From assembly GCA_028015205.1 (NCBI GenBank), contig CM051518.1, positions 58,545,978 through 58,609,977 of the forward strand: a stretch of DNA of 64,000 bases, read 5' to 3'. Source of the DNA: Mytilisepta virgata (Eukaryota > Mollusca > Bivalvia > Mytilida > Mytilidae). Position numbers and translations under genes: made by a program. This document shows, in pieces, positions 44,056 to 58,415 of the stretch; positions within the stretch are counted from its first letter, which is position 1, and every line of letters begins with the position of its first letter. A model generated the notes under the pieces. The model ran no database searches, was not told the DNA's origin, and saw nothing but the letters and a program-made list of their open reading frames with translations.

Positions 44056-46973
44056 TAAATGTGAGGAAAAACTATATGGAGTGAAGTTACAAAGAAAGCA
44101 CAAAAACACAAGTATAACATGTGTATATAACTAAACAAACACACAGAGCTTACACCATGGTCTTTAGTGGTGGAAAACCACACCATTCCGCAGGCCCTGA
44201 ATGGCCCCAGAGTAATTCCTGAGTAGTTATATCCAGCAATTCATTATCATGTCAGTATATCAATAAACAACTAAAAGGTACCGAGACAAAGACATCCATG
44301 AATTGAGACATGTCACGAATTCACCCAACTGTAGCACATATGCCCATAAATGAGACTACATTATTGCATAACATATTATAAAAAGTAAACAATCGGTTAT
44401 ATTTAGCCTAATGATATGACGAAGTCACGTTGGACGACATTTTTTTCATATACCGTAAAAATACAAGCTTTGCGCGTAGAACGGTAACCTGTAATTTACA
44501 TTAATATTGTACATACGCGCGCACAAATTACACGTAGTAACCACTAAATCTACTACAGAAAAAGTATCTTATGAATGGACTCGATTTCTGTATTTCAGAA
44601 ATATCACTTTCGACAAAGATGCCCAAATTTTTTGTTAAAAATCCAGGCGGTCCTTTTATCAGCTATTGTTTTATGTACATGTAGCTTTAACTTTTCAAAA
44701 GTTATAACTGATTTCCATTTAAAATTCGTGTTGATTCAGATTTATTAAGTGTAGCAACATTCGTCATTTTTAGGCCGATATTATATATTTTACAATTTTC
44801 AGCTTTCTGCTTCCACATATACTCTATACTGGTCAACAAAAGAAACGATGCACAGTAATACATGTTGTACATTTTACAAATACATAATAATTACTTGTCC
44901 TATAGGTCTGATGTTTACATGGTGTTAATTTTATGCATAAAACTCCCATTTTTTGCAAAAATCTTGAATTTAATATTTCAAAAAGCCAATTTTCAGAAGA
45001 AATGCAGAAAATACAAACTTGTGGCTTTAAGCAGTACGTTGAAGCCTTATTATATGAGCTTTGTTTCGTTTTTCCCCATAAAATCTACTTTAAGAATTTA
45101 AAATTTAAAAATCATGGGTGACAAATGGATCTGGTTTTTGTGTCTTTATTTTGACCCCTTTTAAAAAATATGTTTATGTTTTACCGTTTTCAAAAATTCT
45201 CAGCATGCAATACACATGTTACAGTATGGTTTTACTTAGAAAATGAACTCAGTATCAATGTTGACTGTAAAATTGAACAGACATTATATTATACCTGTAT
45301 TTTGTTACAATATTATTTTTTTTTAATGCGTATCGTTATTTTTGTCGACTAGTATATATCAAAACTCTCACTACCTTAGTCTTTATGGGTTCAACTTTAT
45401 TTCTTTTCTTTTCAAATTTTAACAAACAGCTATGAATAACCAGATCTATAATGTTCTATATCTATATGCACGAGGAAGTCTAATTTTACATCGTAAAGTG
45501 AAAATAATAATCAATGTTTGGCATCAACTACTACATGTGTACATGTATTCGAGGTAAGTTTTTAAAATCTTTGAATGGCATAAATCAAATTTAAAAAAAA
45601 TACTGATCTTTTTCAGATTGATGACTAATTTTTCTAAACAATTTTATCTTGTATACTGAAGGTAGTGTCAGGCAATTTGATTGCAAATTAAGATATAAGA
45701 AAAGGGATAATCAAAGTTGCCATGAAATAAAAAAAAATGAATTCAGCCCTTTCACTCGAATAACTAGTCTTCACCAGATCCGAATTAACCCGTTACGTTC
45801 TGTTCAAGGAACACATTCTGGTATTTTCAGAACGAGTAACTTGTTACTTACCTTATCCATATAAATAATACATTATGTATACCAAAAATGACTATGTGTC
45901 TCTTTCAGGGAGAGAGAGAGAGAGTAGATTTCAAAGTTGCCCGCGATTGCTCCAACGGCCTGTTTAGTAATTTTTGAGGAGTCTCGAATTGGCACTTATC
46001 AATATTTTACTACTAACATTGGAGACTAATAAGGTTGATATTTTATACGATCGTTTAAAATAGAAATAGATTAAAACATTGCCTAATCTATATCGGACCC
46101 AGGACTTTTAGCCAGAGGTCCAATATCGGTCGAGGACAGAATTCCGATTAGATATGGATTGGGCTATGTTTCTATCTATTTATCATATACTGCCAGAGCA
46201 CGTATGTGCATGACAGTATGATATGGCCATACTAGTCCGGGTACTTTCGAAATGTACTTGTATGCTGGATATTATCCTGGGGTATTAACGACAGTTTACG
46301 TTCGTTCGTTAAACATATTTTATGCTCAGTATATATATTAATAATATCAGCTATTCTACCATTTTAACAAATATTTTTATGATATACACTTTTAATCTTG
46401 AAAAATCCCCCTAATGCTGTACTAAAATCTGTATGAATGACAAAATTTCACATTAACCTCACGTATTCATGTTAACTCGGCCTTTCTATTATATTGATAT
46501 ACGATACTAAGGTATAACAAACAATCCTTTACCCCTAGAAAATTTTGATTATTGTATTTAAATAAATTCCTAAATATCGTATAACACGTCATCTAATTTT
46601 TGCAGCACCTGTATATTACATAAATATTTAATGTTTTTAATTTAATTTTTCTAAAGTCAACAACGTATGATGTATGGACGATACTCAATACATTAGCCAA
46701 AACAGTCGTATGATTCAGATAACTTTTGGACATTCTGAACTATAACTTGTAATACTTTCCTTTGTGATTATTTACATGTATGTTCGTACCATAAGTGACA
46801 TATGTTGCTTTGATAAGCAATAGTTCGGTATATAAGCGCAAATATATAAGAAGAGGAGCCTAGAGACCGCTAGTTGAGGGACAGGTGTATGGCAGGCCGG
46901 TCGACTATTTATTCTAACTTTAAGATATCTAATAAACTTTATAAGATATCTCATATAGTTTATATTTGTTATA
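44056..46973. other. Intergenic, no gene seen
   Basis: AT-rich with only short frames. A (GA)n tract is at about 45909-45924. Nothing supports a gene or RNA here. Confidence 0.45.
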
Positions 46974-47366
46974 GATTGTTATTTTGAAACTCCTGGGATG
47001 ATGCCTCTGCTGGTGGACCCTAGGTTCCCGAGGGTATTCGCCAACCCAGTCGTCAGACTTGTCTGACATGATTATTCATTGATTTGTTACAGAAATTACC
47101 AGTATTTAGCAAAATTAAAAAATAACAGAAATACTAAGGGTTCATTCCTTGTATTGCACATGGTAGATCTCCTTAGCTGAAATTTGGCTTCCTATTTCGG
47201 TATTTTGGGTTGAGTACTTCTTGTTTAATAAAAGTTTGATTTTTGGTCTTCCAAATGTTTCGATTTTAATGCTGCTGATGAGAGGTAACTCCTTGCAATG
47301 CGTCGTATACAGCATAGTATAAATTTACTGTATCTGATATTAGTATCTTTGGATTGTTATTTTATA
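46974..47366 (-). repeat. Dispersed repeat R378, full unit
   Basis: Reverse orientation relative to the copies at 869 and 56118. It contains the C, A and B blocks and starts and ends with ATTGTTATTTT, as expected for one unit of a tandem monomer. Both flanks carry TTATAAGATATCT palindromic runs (about 46940 and 47365-47397). It lies just outside the left end of the giant palindrome. Confidence 0.85.
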
Positions 47367-47418
47367 AGATATCTCCTATAATTTATAAGATATCTTATAA
47401 AGAAAATTATATGAGATA

Positions 47419-50400
47419 AGTAGTATAAACAGCTGAAAATAAGGACGTTTCAAAATGGCGGACAAAATAGAGTACCGGAAGTCTCGTTCAACACGAGATC
47501 TCGGGTAATCCCGTTGGGTAAATCTCGATAAAAATGAGATCTTGTTAAAAGATGAATCATAACTTCCTCCAACATGGCTCACATGGCGTATGTCTCCAGA
47601 TCTCGCTGAATTCTTATTCTCGTCAACACCAGAAGTTACTAAATTATTGCTAAGTGAGATATATAAAACTGAGAATTAAACATTAGATATTAGCATTGTA
47701 AAAAAATAAAGAAAAAGAAAAGATAGTGTTTTTTTAAATGATTATTGTCATTTATAAAGTTAAGAAGTTATGAAATTATTTACCTTTATTTTGCAAAGTA
47801 GTCAAATAGTCAAAGCATACTTTCTCGAATTTCTTCTAATATTTAAGACAGTATCCTGTATAAATTGTGTAAAATCTGTTCTTTGTAACTTAAAAACAGA
47901 TCCATAGGGTCTTTCAAACAAAAAACGTTCAGAATTATCAATTTTACTTCATTTATGTTCTACTGCTTTCTCAAAAGAAATTTAACATGTCTGTGTACAC
48001 ACTGTTTTTGCTTTGCTTATATGTTAATTCTGAAGAAAATTATTATAACTATACATAAATCACATGTACTGTACATACATGTTTTTTATTCTCTTATTAT
48101 TCTTAGTCTCCAATGGCTATTTCGCTTATCACAATTTTAAGTCCTTTCCTAACTAAACACTAACTAATTATTTAAAAATGTCTTTGAATAAATGAATCTT
48201 CAGTTCCAGTAGTTATATACATCGAATTTTTGGATTCTTTATCTATTTCGGTAACATTTATATTATCGAAACTGTTCCCCTATCTTCCTTTGTTCTTTTT
48301 CTTAAACGAACAAATTAAACAGAATCCGTCATTATAATATGAATTACAAAAAAGGAAAATAATTATACACAAATTCAACAACTTTAATGAAGATGTACTA
48401 TTGGTTTTAATGTAATTTTGCTGTTTTCCTCATGCCATTCTCTATCTACACATACATGATTAGTATTATGTATATTCAAACATATTGGTAATTAATGGGG
48501 ATTTATGTTCTTTTCTTTTGGTAATAAAATATATATAATGTTATTTTGTATATGTACAATGTACATGACAAATTTATGATTTTTATGACATTTGGACTCA
48601 CTGTTAGGGCCAAACATGTTAAATGATCAAAAACTTTGATAAACACCACCCAGCAATTCGTCGTATTATTCTTCTACGTTTCGATAATGTTTCACACGGG
48701 GGAGAGGGAGGGTGACTTCACATATAATGGTAACTACATAAGTGCGGCGCAAAAGGGTCATTTTTTTTTCTCATTTAAAATATGGAAAAAGGTATACTGT
48801 TTTAAATAAATATATATGAGTAGATCATATTTCCAGATTAATAACATTTAATGCTCTATTTTTTCCTCTGCATTTAAAAATCTTTAGTTCGGATTGAACT
48901 ATTTGTGAAAATATTAGGTTAGAAAATATATGAAAGGTTCAGGAATAGAGTAGTTTATATATGATTAAGTTAGCCTTTCTTCGAACCTGAAATATATATG
49001 TATAGGACGGGGCAGCACACCTGTACCATAATAAAGGACAAGTTAAAGGACATGTACATAATACGGAGATTTTCCACGAAACAAATACATATTTATCCGA
49101 CACATAAATCAACAAACAATAACTTCTATATAGTTTGGGAAATCTTGAAGTAGGCATACCAAAAATAACGTATTTCCGAAAACAGATGAATGAAAAATGC
49201 AAGTCAAATAGCTTAAATACCTGCATGTTATCAGACAATTAAAGTCATAAATAAAGTTTGTTGCTGTTAATAAATTTTTTTTCAAGTTTCTGTTGCAATA
49301 TTTTTTTAAATATAATGTTTTGATAAATGTGCACATAAATATACAATAATATATAATTTATATAATACCATTTTAGTATACAATGTGCGGACTTAATGAA
49401 GATGAATCGGGTTTACTTTCCCATTTGGGAACATGTTATCTTTGTGTTTTAGGAGTACAATTCTGAATTAGTTGTCAAACATACGAGACAAAGCATTTCA
49501 TACATTATGAAAAAAGCAAAACCACGCGATGCGTTAATATTCTATATCCATGCATGCTTTCTCGATTCTCCTAAATATCATTATGTATAATATGTTCTAA
49601 TATGAGGATTCGTCAGTGAATCAGGGACAAAGACAATCAGAAAATAATAATATTTATTGATTGAAAATCCAACAAACGATCATAGTCTACAACATGAAAA
49701 GACAAAACACAAAAAAAAACAAACACTGTCGTCTACCATCACGAATGAGGCTATTACTGAAGTAAAAGATAGAAATACTATATTATAATCAAAGGTATAT
49801 CGGTATCTTTCGTTTGCATTACATATTATTTATACCAGTTGTATGTATTTTCATGACATCAAAATAATTTCTGTTCGTATCTTAAATCTAATTTTTTTTC
49901 CATAACCATTAGTAATATCAGAAAAACATTTTTTTCTGAGCTGTTCTAACTCTTTAAATTTTATGACAAAATGAGATTCATCTCTTTTTCATTTTTACGA
50001 TATGAGCAGATTCTAATTTATTTGAAATGCCCGTATTCACGTTACAAGAAAGGGTAAGATTAGAGTGTGCAGTTTGTCAGAGTAAAAATTGTACTTTCCT
50101 TTTCTGTTTTGGGGATTCAAACCCATGCACAAATTTTCCATGAAAATGCTAACTCAATTAATTTAACGGTTTGCCATATCAATCTTAACCTTATATGGTT
50201 GGCTTCGATTACTGAAATGATGCATATTGTCCTATTAGAATCGACATAATTCATTGATTATTAACGCTCGGTGTAAAATATCAACAAATATAAGGCCTAA
50301 CCATATTAAAATAACCATAGAACATGGCAACAATGAATTATTTCTTAAACAGTCCTACTACCTAGGAAGCGCATAGTCCAGGGATATTTATCAACTATAT

Positions 50401-51257
50401 TATTACTTTACGTTTACCACGACCGGTAGTGAAATATGTTTTCGGAATTTTTTTCTTATTCAAGTGTGTTGAAGATCAGAGAACGCTGGTGAATACCAAA
50501 TGTTCTCTAGAACGGACATTTACATTTGGCGGAACTTTATAAAAATATTTCTCTTCCGGTCGGGGTAAAGGTAAGTCATCAGAAATTTGACGGAAATGAA
50601 CTCATAAAAACCGCTTGGTGGAACATAAGGGATAAAAGATAGGTATTTTGTTGAAATTTAATCACTTTACTGCATACAGTAGCGGAAAAGCAGGCTAAGC
50701 GAGATCAGAAAACTTCAGGTGTAAGACAATTATTACTGGATATTTCCTTTGCAAACAAAGTGCATTTCTTAACAAATCCAAAACATAAAAAGATATGATA
50801 AATATTTCTGCTTGGCTGCCTCATCGTAGTCACGCAATCTTTTGTCTTTATTTGATTACATGTATTAAGAAGGTTTTAAAAATAACAAGAAGTGGAAACC
50901 CAAATTCATATATTAGTCATACATTAATTTTGTATTTATACTTGGAAATTTAAAAATAACTTAAACATCATTAAACTTAAATTTGCATTGTGCACTCCTA
51001 CTAAAAAGGTTTTTGTCCTTTAGATTTTATCGAATCAATTTTGACACAATATTATGAAGATTACGTTTTAAAAACACATGTCACTCGCCAGATTTAAGGA
51101 CAACGATTTTTTATCAGACATTTATACAATACTAATTCTCAATGATTTGATACTGGCTCCCTTTTTTTGTGGAAAAATAAAATAAAAGTCTCTAACTTAT
51201 TCATGATTTTCTCTTACTACCTAAATCCAACCTAAGGGAAAGTTTCATAATTATATT

Positions 51258-51292
<35 letters not shown>

Positions 51293-53488
51293 TTTTTTTT
51301 TTTGTTTAGTCGAGGTTTTACGCCGTTTCCAGCACATTTGGTTATTTTGCAGCGGCCAGTTTTTATTGGCGGAGGAAGCCGGAGTAGCCGGAGAGAACCA
51401 CCGACCTTCGGTAGGGAAACTGGCGATCCTTGTCAATTTAGATAAGAGTCGAACACACTCCGCCACAGGTGAGCTTCGAACTCACAACCTCAGTGTTGAC
51501 AGGCTAGCGTTCATTAGTAGTCATTACGAACTACCTAGAACACTCGGACACCGAGGCCCCTTCATAATTATTAAACATATTAAACAGTGCATGCAGTGAC
51601 ATGTTGGAATAATTCGTGACACCAAAATCATAAAAGTAAGTGAGAAAAATGTAAACAAAATCGGCCAAATGACAGTTTTGTTTGAGTCCATCATCCAAAC
51701 GTTACAGGGAGAAATGGAACAAACTTTCTCACTTTACTGCGATTAAAATTGGCTCTTCCAGTTTAAAGTATAGACTGAGTGTGTATGCAATTTATTTTAA
51801 AATCTAAAATTCTATGTTTCGGAAAGTATCTTTTCATTATTGTTATGAATAACAATTAAACAATGTTTAGATATTCAATTTTGCTTTATTTAAAAAATTC
51901 AGAACTTTGATTCGAATTTATATTGTCCGTAGTGCTCTATACATTGAAGAAAAGTGAGCTTTTTCTATATTTTTGATGTTTAAACCATATCTTTGAGAAT
52001 GTCTTACTATGTTACCAGCATTTGTTATTTTTTTAAACTACTTTGGGTTTTTGTTTTGCCCATTTCATACATGCAATATCATATTTTAATCACATACGTA
52101 AATGTTTAAAAAAAGAATCTATTTCGAAATGCGCACATCTTATGTATCAAAATTGGTATCAAAGAATATTTGCATATTGTGAGCTCTGAATGGCTCCGAC
52201 AAAATAACCCAAATCATAGGTGCAAACAACTCTATATTCAATAATCAAATAAGTTTGAGAAACTTAAGAATTTCAATAGACGATGCATGCCAGTAACTGA
52301 AATATTCAACTTAGGACAGGGGCAAATACTATACCGTGCAAAAAACGAACTACATGTATTTTTTGCATTTGTTTTCATTTAAGGTGAATTTAAACTAAAA
52401 ATTCTTTGATTCCAATTTTGACGCACAAGATGTTCACATTTTGATTTAAACAACCCAAAAGTTCAACCGTCATTCGGAGAGTTTGTGATATTGCCTCGAT
52501 TAAAGAGAAAAATATATTTATTTCTAAAACATAAAAAACAAGGAAAAAACGCGATAAGTCTTTTATTTTGCAAATTAAGTATAATTCATACGTTTATTTA
52601 AAAAAGTTATTGTTTGGAATGTATATGCTCTAGTTATTCAACTCTTAATGCATAATTCCCCAACATGTAAATTGTCTCCTATTTAGGGAGTTACCTGCTC
52701 TTTGGAGAAAGTGTCTTCAGTAGACATCAATAGACAAATTTTCCTATTTCTGCAAAAGGCTTTTCCTTTCTAACAATATCCTCCTCACACATTAATGATA
52801 TGTTCTTGGATATTATTTTCCTACACTTTTCAATGTCTGGTAGAGGTCTTCCTGAATTCAACATTTACAACAACAAAAAATGTTTGCCCTTTACCTTCGG
52901 TCAGGAAAGATAACTCATGCATATGGAGACAACTCCAATATTCACAAGTAGGGAATAGTCTTCCTTGTAAGACGACCTATTCAGCTTTTTTTTAAAATAA
53001 GTACAGACATAATGTGTACATGAGAATAGAGTTTCCATTTTGTTTGAGTGGACGCTTTTAATCAAAGATCATAGAAATCGTACGGAAACTGAGTTCCTCA
53101 TGCTCAATATTTTTTTTTAGAACATACATGCGTCAAAAGTCATTTTCCTGAGGTCACCGTTTCTATAAGCAACGATAGATGAGTTACTGCATAATAATAA
53201 CATAATGATATGAAAATAAGAATCATTGAAATTTCATTTGGAATTCTGCGAAATTCCCCACGAAGGCTAGGTATAATGAACGAAGGTAAACGTTGTAATT
53301 TCCTGAAAAATTAAATTCATTTAATCTTTATGAAATTTCATCATAAAGCAAGACAAGAAAATTTGTATTAACACTGGACAAAAATCTTTAAAAAATCTGG
53401 ATATATGACACTCTTAAAATTCATTCAAATTATAAAAAAAAAATGTAAAGACTATTTCTTAGTTTGGGAATTTTGTACTATTTTCTTG
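47419..53488 (+). repeat. Giant palindrome, left arm (about 6.07 kb)
   Basis: Starts AGTAGTATAAACAGCTGAAA and ends TTTTGTACTATTTTCTTG. Its reverse complement is found at 54456-60378. Matching blocks were followed at many points, e.g. 47445-47500 with 60310-60355, 47950-48140 with 59620-59820, and 53040-53270 with 54690-54910. Left-only insertions are at about 48868-49431 and 50937-51846. Confidence 0.93.
51255..51560 (-). mobile_element. tRNA-derived SINE, copy 3, with A-tail
   Basis: Minus-strand copy of the same SINE family, with a long terminal A tract (seen as about 50 mostly T at 51258-51304). Flanked by an 11-bp duplication TTCATAATTAT (51244-51254 and 51561-51571). Head shows GAGTTCGAAGCTCACC-like box B on the minus strand. 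It is only in the left palindrome arm, so it inserted after the arms formed. Confidence 0.92.
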
Positions 53489-54455
53489 TACAAAATTCTT
53501 GCTTCAAACCTTTCAAGCCACTTGGAAACGATAAACTAAGTTTTTTTTCGACCGTGAAAAGAAATAATAGCCACATGAAAAAATATGTGTTTCACGATTA
53601 AAATATTTCAAAAGATGAGACAATGAAATCCTACGTGTATTTTGTATCATTTTGGCATATTTTGGCTATTTTTCTGCAAACTCACTTGAAAATACTATGA
53701 TGTGACCAGAGACTAACTACTACAACGTTACTACTGTTAATGTTCGCCATTAAATTATAAATGAGTTATAAAAATTAATAAATCATAAAATTGCTTTTTA
53801 TTTAATTTAATTGTCACCAATGAGGGTTTTTTGTATGTTGGAATATAGTGTTATGTTCCCTACCATTATCAATTAAATTTATTTCCAATATACAGTTAAT
53901 GGCTATTGTCTCAGATCTGTGACAGATAGGCAGTGTTACAAAGATCTAAATTTAGTCTGCAGAAAAGTATATCAGTGACCCCAATTACGTCTAAATTTAA
54001 AGTGATTGGAAATGTTCCGGTTTGATGAATTCCTTTAAATATTATATTTAGAATTCTAGATTATTTTTACCAACATCATAACGACTTTGTTTTAGTTTCA
54101 TTTTAATTATCAAAGCATTGCCGTTGCATTCCTCAATACCATGTTCATTTTTCGTGAAAATGTAAGTTATAAATTTAGTATTTTCACTAATAATTAATAG
54201 ATTACCTGTTGAGAATAACATTCAGTTAGGTCTTGAATGCAATTATTCCTAAATTCATGTAAATTGCACCCAAGACAATGTCATTACACATGCTCTTCTT
54301 TTCCTTTTAAATACAATTAGAAATTTCCAAAAAAACTTGTTTTTATCATATATCGGTTTATACCCTTATTGACATTTTTATATATGTAGTACTGCTCTAA
54401 CATATTCCTAAGAGGGTGACGGAGTATATTGTAACCCCGAAAAAACATTGTCAAC
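53489..54455. other. Palindrome spacer (about 0.97 kb)
   Basis: Single-copy sequence between the arms. AT-rich, with no coding frame of note. The arms stop matching abruptly on both sides. Confidence 0.75.
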
Positions 54456-56117
54456 CAAGAAAATAGTACAAAAATTCCAAAACTAAGAAATAGTCTTTAC
54501 AGTTTTTTATAATTTAAATGAATTTTAAGAGGGTCATATATCCAGATTTTTTAAAGATTTTTGTCCAGTGTCAATACACATTTTCTTGTCTTGCTTAATG
54601 ATGAAATTTAATAAAGATTAATTGAATTTCATTTTTCAGGAAATTACAATAACTTGCACGTTGTTTACCTTCTCTCATTATACATAGCCTTCGTGGGTAA
54701 TTTCGCAGAATTCCAAATGAAATTTCAATGATTCTTATTTTCATATCATTATGTTATTATTATGCAGTAACTCATCTATCGTTGCTTATAGAAACGGTGA
54801 CCTCAGGAAAATGACTTTTGACGCATGTATTTTCTAAAAAAAATATTGAGCATGAGGAACTCAGTTTCCGTACGATTTCTATGATCTTTGATTAAAAGCG
54901 TTCACCCAAACAAAATGGAAACTCTATTCTCAAGTACACATTATTTTTGTACATATTTTTAAAAACGCTGAATAGGTCGTCTTACAAGGAGGACTATTCC
55001 CGACTTGTGGATATTGGAGTTATCTCCCATATGGATAAGTTATCTTTCCTGACCGAAGGTGTCTTGTATTAAACATAAAGGGCAAAACATTTTTGTTGTT
55101 GTAAATGTTGAATTCAGGAAGACCTCCACCATCGCGTTTTTTCCTTTTTTTATTTTTTATGTTTTACAAATGAATATATTTTTCTCTTTAATCGAGGCAA
55201 TATCACAAACTCTCCGAATGACGATTGAACTTTTGGGTTGTTTAAATTTTTCGACATTTTAGGCCTTGAATACGTAACTGTCTTATGAGTCTTAAATCGA
55301 CGAAATGTGAACATCTTGTGCGTCAAAGTTGGAATCAAAGAATTTTTGTTTGAATTCACCTTCAATTTAAAACAAATGCAAAACATACATGTAGTATTTT
55401 CCCATGTCCTATGTTGAATATTTCAGTCACTGGTATGCATCGTCTATTGAAATTCTTAAGTTTCTCAAACTTATTTGATTATTGAATATAAAGTTGTTTG
55501 CACTGATTATTTGGGTTATTTTGTCGGAGCCATTCAGAGCTCACAATATGCAAATATTCACTGATACCAATTTTGATGCACAAGATGTGCAAATTGCGAA
55601 ATAGATTCTTTTTTTAAACATTTACGTATGTGTTGCAATGACTAAAATATGACATTCCAAGTATGAACTGGGCAAAACAAAAACCCAAAGTAGGTTGAAA
55701 AAAAATACAAAATGCTGGTAACATAGTAAGACATTCTCAAAGGTATTGTTTAAACACCAAAAATATAGAAAAAGCTCACTTTCTTTCAATGCATAGAACA
55801 CTAAGGACAATATAAATTCGAATCAAAGTTCTGAATTAAAAAAAAAACAAATTAAGCAAAAGTGAATATCTAAACATTGCTTAATTGTTAAGCAAATTGA
55901 TGTATGACTAATATATGAATTTGGGTTTCCACTTTTTGTTATTTTTAAAACCTTCTTAATACGTGTAATTAAATAAAGACAAAAGATTGCGTGACTCGGA
56001 TAAGGCAGCCAAGCAGAAATGTTGATGATATCTTTTTATGTTTTGGATATGTTAAGAAATGCACTTCGTTCGCAAAGGAAATTTCCCGTAATATTGGTCT
56101 TACACCTGAAGTTTTCT

Positions 56118-56628
56118 AAATAGGAGTTACCTCTCATCAGCAGCATTAAAACCGAAACATTTGGAAGACCAAAAACCAAACTTATAATAAACAAGAAGTA
56201 CTCAACCAAAAATACCGAAATAGGAAGCCAAATTTCAGCTAAGGAGATCTACCATGTGCAATACAAGGAATGAACCCTTAGTATTTCTATTATTTTTGAA
56301 TTTTGTTAAATACTGGTAATTTCTATAACAAATCAATGAATAATCATGTCAGACAAGTCTGACGACTGGGTTGGCGAATACCCTCGGGGACCTAGGGTCC
56401 ACCAGCAGAGGCATCATCCCAGGAGTTTCAAAATAACAATCCAAAGATACTAATATTAGATATAGTAAATTTATACTATGCTGTATACGACGCATTTCAA
56501 GGAGTTACCTCTCATCAGCAGCATTAAAACCGAAACATTTGGAAGACCAAAAACCAAACTTATATTAAACAAGAAGTACTCAACCAAAAATACCGAAATA
56601 GGAAGCCAAATTTCAGCTAAGGAGATCT
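56118..56628 (+). repeat. Dispersed repeat R378, about 1.3 tandem units, nested in right arm
   Basis: Block order A-B-C-A: GGAGTTACCTCTCATCAGCA starts at 56123 and again at 56501, a 378-bp period. The left arm is uninterrupted at the same place (about 50718), so the borders are well defined. The tandem monomer form recalls pearl/Helentron-like non-autonomous elements of bivalves. Confidence 0.87.
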
Positions 56629-57531
56629 AATCTTGCTTAGCCTGCTTTTTCGCTAATGTATGCAGTAAAGTGATTGACTTTTAACAAAATACGTATTTTT
56701 TATCCCTTATTTTCCACCAAACGGTTTTTATGAGCTCATTTCCGTGAAATTTCTGATGACTTACCTTTACCCCGACCGGACGAGAAATATTTGTATAAAG
56801 TTCCGCCAAATGTTACATATCCGTTCTAGAGAACATGTGGTACTCACCAGCGTTGTCTGGTCTTCAACACACTTGAATAAGAAAAAAAATCCAGAAAAAA
56901 TATTTCAATACCAGTCGTGGTAAACGTAAAGTAACAATATAGTTGATAAATTTCCCTCGACTATGCGCTTCCTAAGTAGTAGGACTGTTTAAGAAATAAT
57001 TCATTGTTGCCATGCTCTATGCTTATTTTAATATGGTAAGGCCTTATATTTTTTATATTTTACACCGAGCGTTAGTAATCAATGAATTATTTCGATTCTA
57101 ATAAGATAATGTGCATCATTTCTGTAATTGAAGCGAACCATATAAGGTTAAATTCGACATGGCAAACCGTTTAATTAATGGAGTTAGCATTTTCATGGAA
57201 AATTCGTGCACGTGTTTGAATCCCCAAAACAGAAAAGGAAAGTACAATTTTTACTCTGACAAACTGCACACTCTAATCTTACCCGTTCTTGTAGCGTGAA
57301 TACGGGCATTTCAAATAAATTAGAATCTGCTCATATCGTAAAAATGAAAAAGAGGTGAATCTCATTTTTTCATAAACTTTAAAGAGTTAGAACAGCTCAG
57401 AAATAATGTTTTTCTGATATAACGGATGGTTTTCAGGTGTAATGATCTATCAGATATGGACAAAATTTAGATTTAAAATACGAACAGAAATTATTTTGAT
57501 GTCATGAAAATACATACGACTGGTATAAATG

Positions 57532-58415
57532 ATATTTAAACCACTGATGTGACGTCACCCTATTTATTTATCGTGGTTTCTTTTTCTAGAATCAAGGCTT
57601 CTATAATCCGTCACTGAAATGAAGTCATTAAATTATATCCAATTGTTCCCTTTGTGTTTTCACATATTATATAAATATGATACGGTACAATATATTCATA
57701 AGGCTTCCACCTTTATATATTTAAAACGACGTTTATATAGTGTAGGATAGCAGCCGCAAGGTTAGGATGAGTTGAGAGTAACACTTGTAGACATAGTTCG
57801 AATCTCTGTTTCGGCGTTCCCTTTTTTCTAAAGCTTTGTGTTATCATTGATATAATTTAGTAATAAGAAAAGATCATTATTTTTTTATTTGATTATTATT
57901 GACAATTTCATATAATTCAATAAAAAATTAGAACATTGTTATTTTGATGTTTATGGCAATTTCATCTGTTTCACTGCATATTTGGACATATTTTTAAAAT
58001 ATAAAAAGTGTAAATCGAGTGGATTTAAACTATTTTTTCTTTCAGTAACATTATGTTTTACTGGAAAATTATTTCGAATATGCTTTATTTTGTCAAAAAT
58101 GGACAAATTTCTGAATCATATGCCTTATATTGTACGGTTTTGTATTCATTTTCATTTACCATTAAAATCATCAACGTGACTATATATATATCTAATTGAT
58201 TAGTAATATAGAGAATTAAATTAATTTAAACTAACGCATAATAGGGTCTAATTAAGAAAGGAAAGGTAATTGAGAAAAGTCGTCACAACAATAGTTCAAG
58301 TAAGAGATACAATGGACATGATGGATAAGAGTTGGTTCATGAAAAACAAACAATTCGCCCTCCGGGCTCATGGTTTCTTTTTCAAGAGCCAACACTTATC
58401 CATTGTATCTATAAT
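57532..58415. mobile_element. Unclassified 0.88-kb insertion in right arm
   Basis: Absent from the left arm, where GCATTACATATTATTTATAC is continuous (about 49817). Contains a possible tRNA-like piece near 57765-57820 (box B-like ATAGTTCGAATCTCTG). Terminal repeats were not identified. Confidence 0.55.

Noticed and set aside
47955..48140. 61-codon frame whose relative occurs on the minus strand at 59602-59820
   Set aside because: The similarity comes from the palindrome arms, not from selection on protein. Frames differ by indels and composition is that of AT-rich non-coding DNA.
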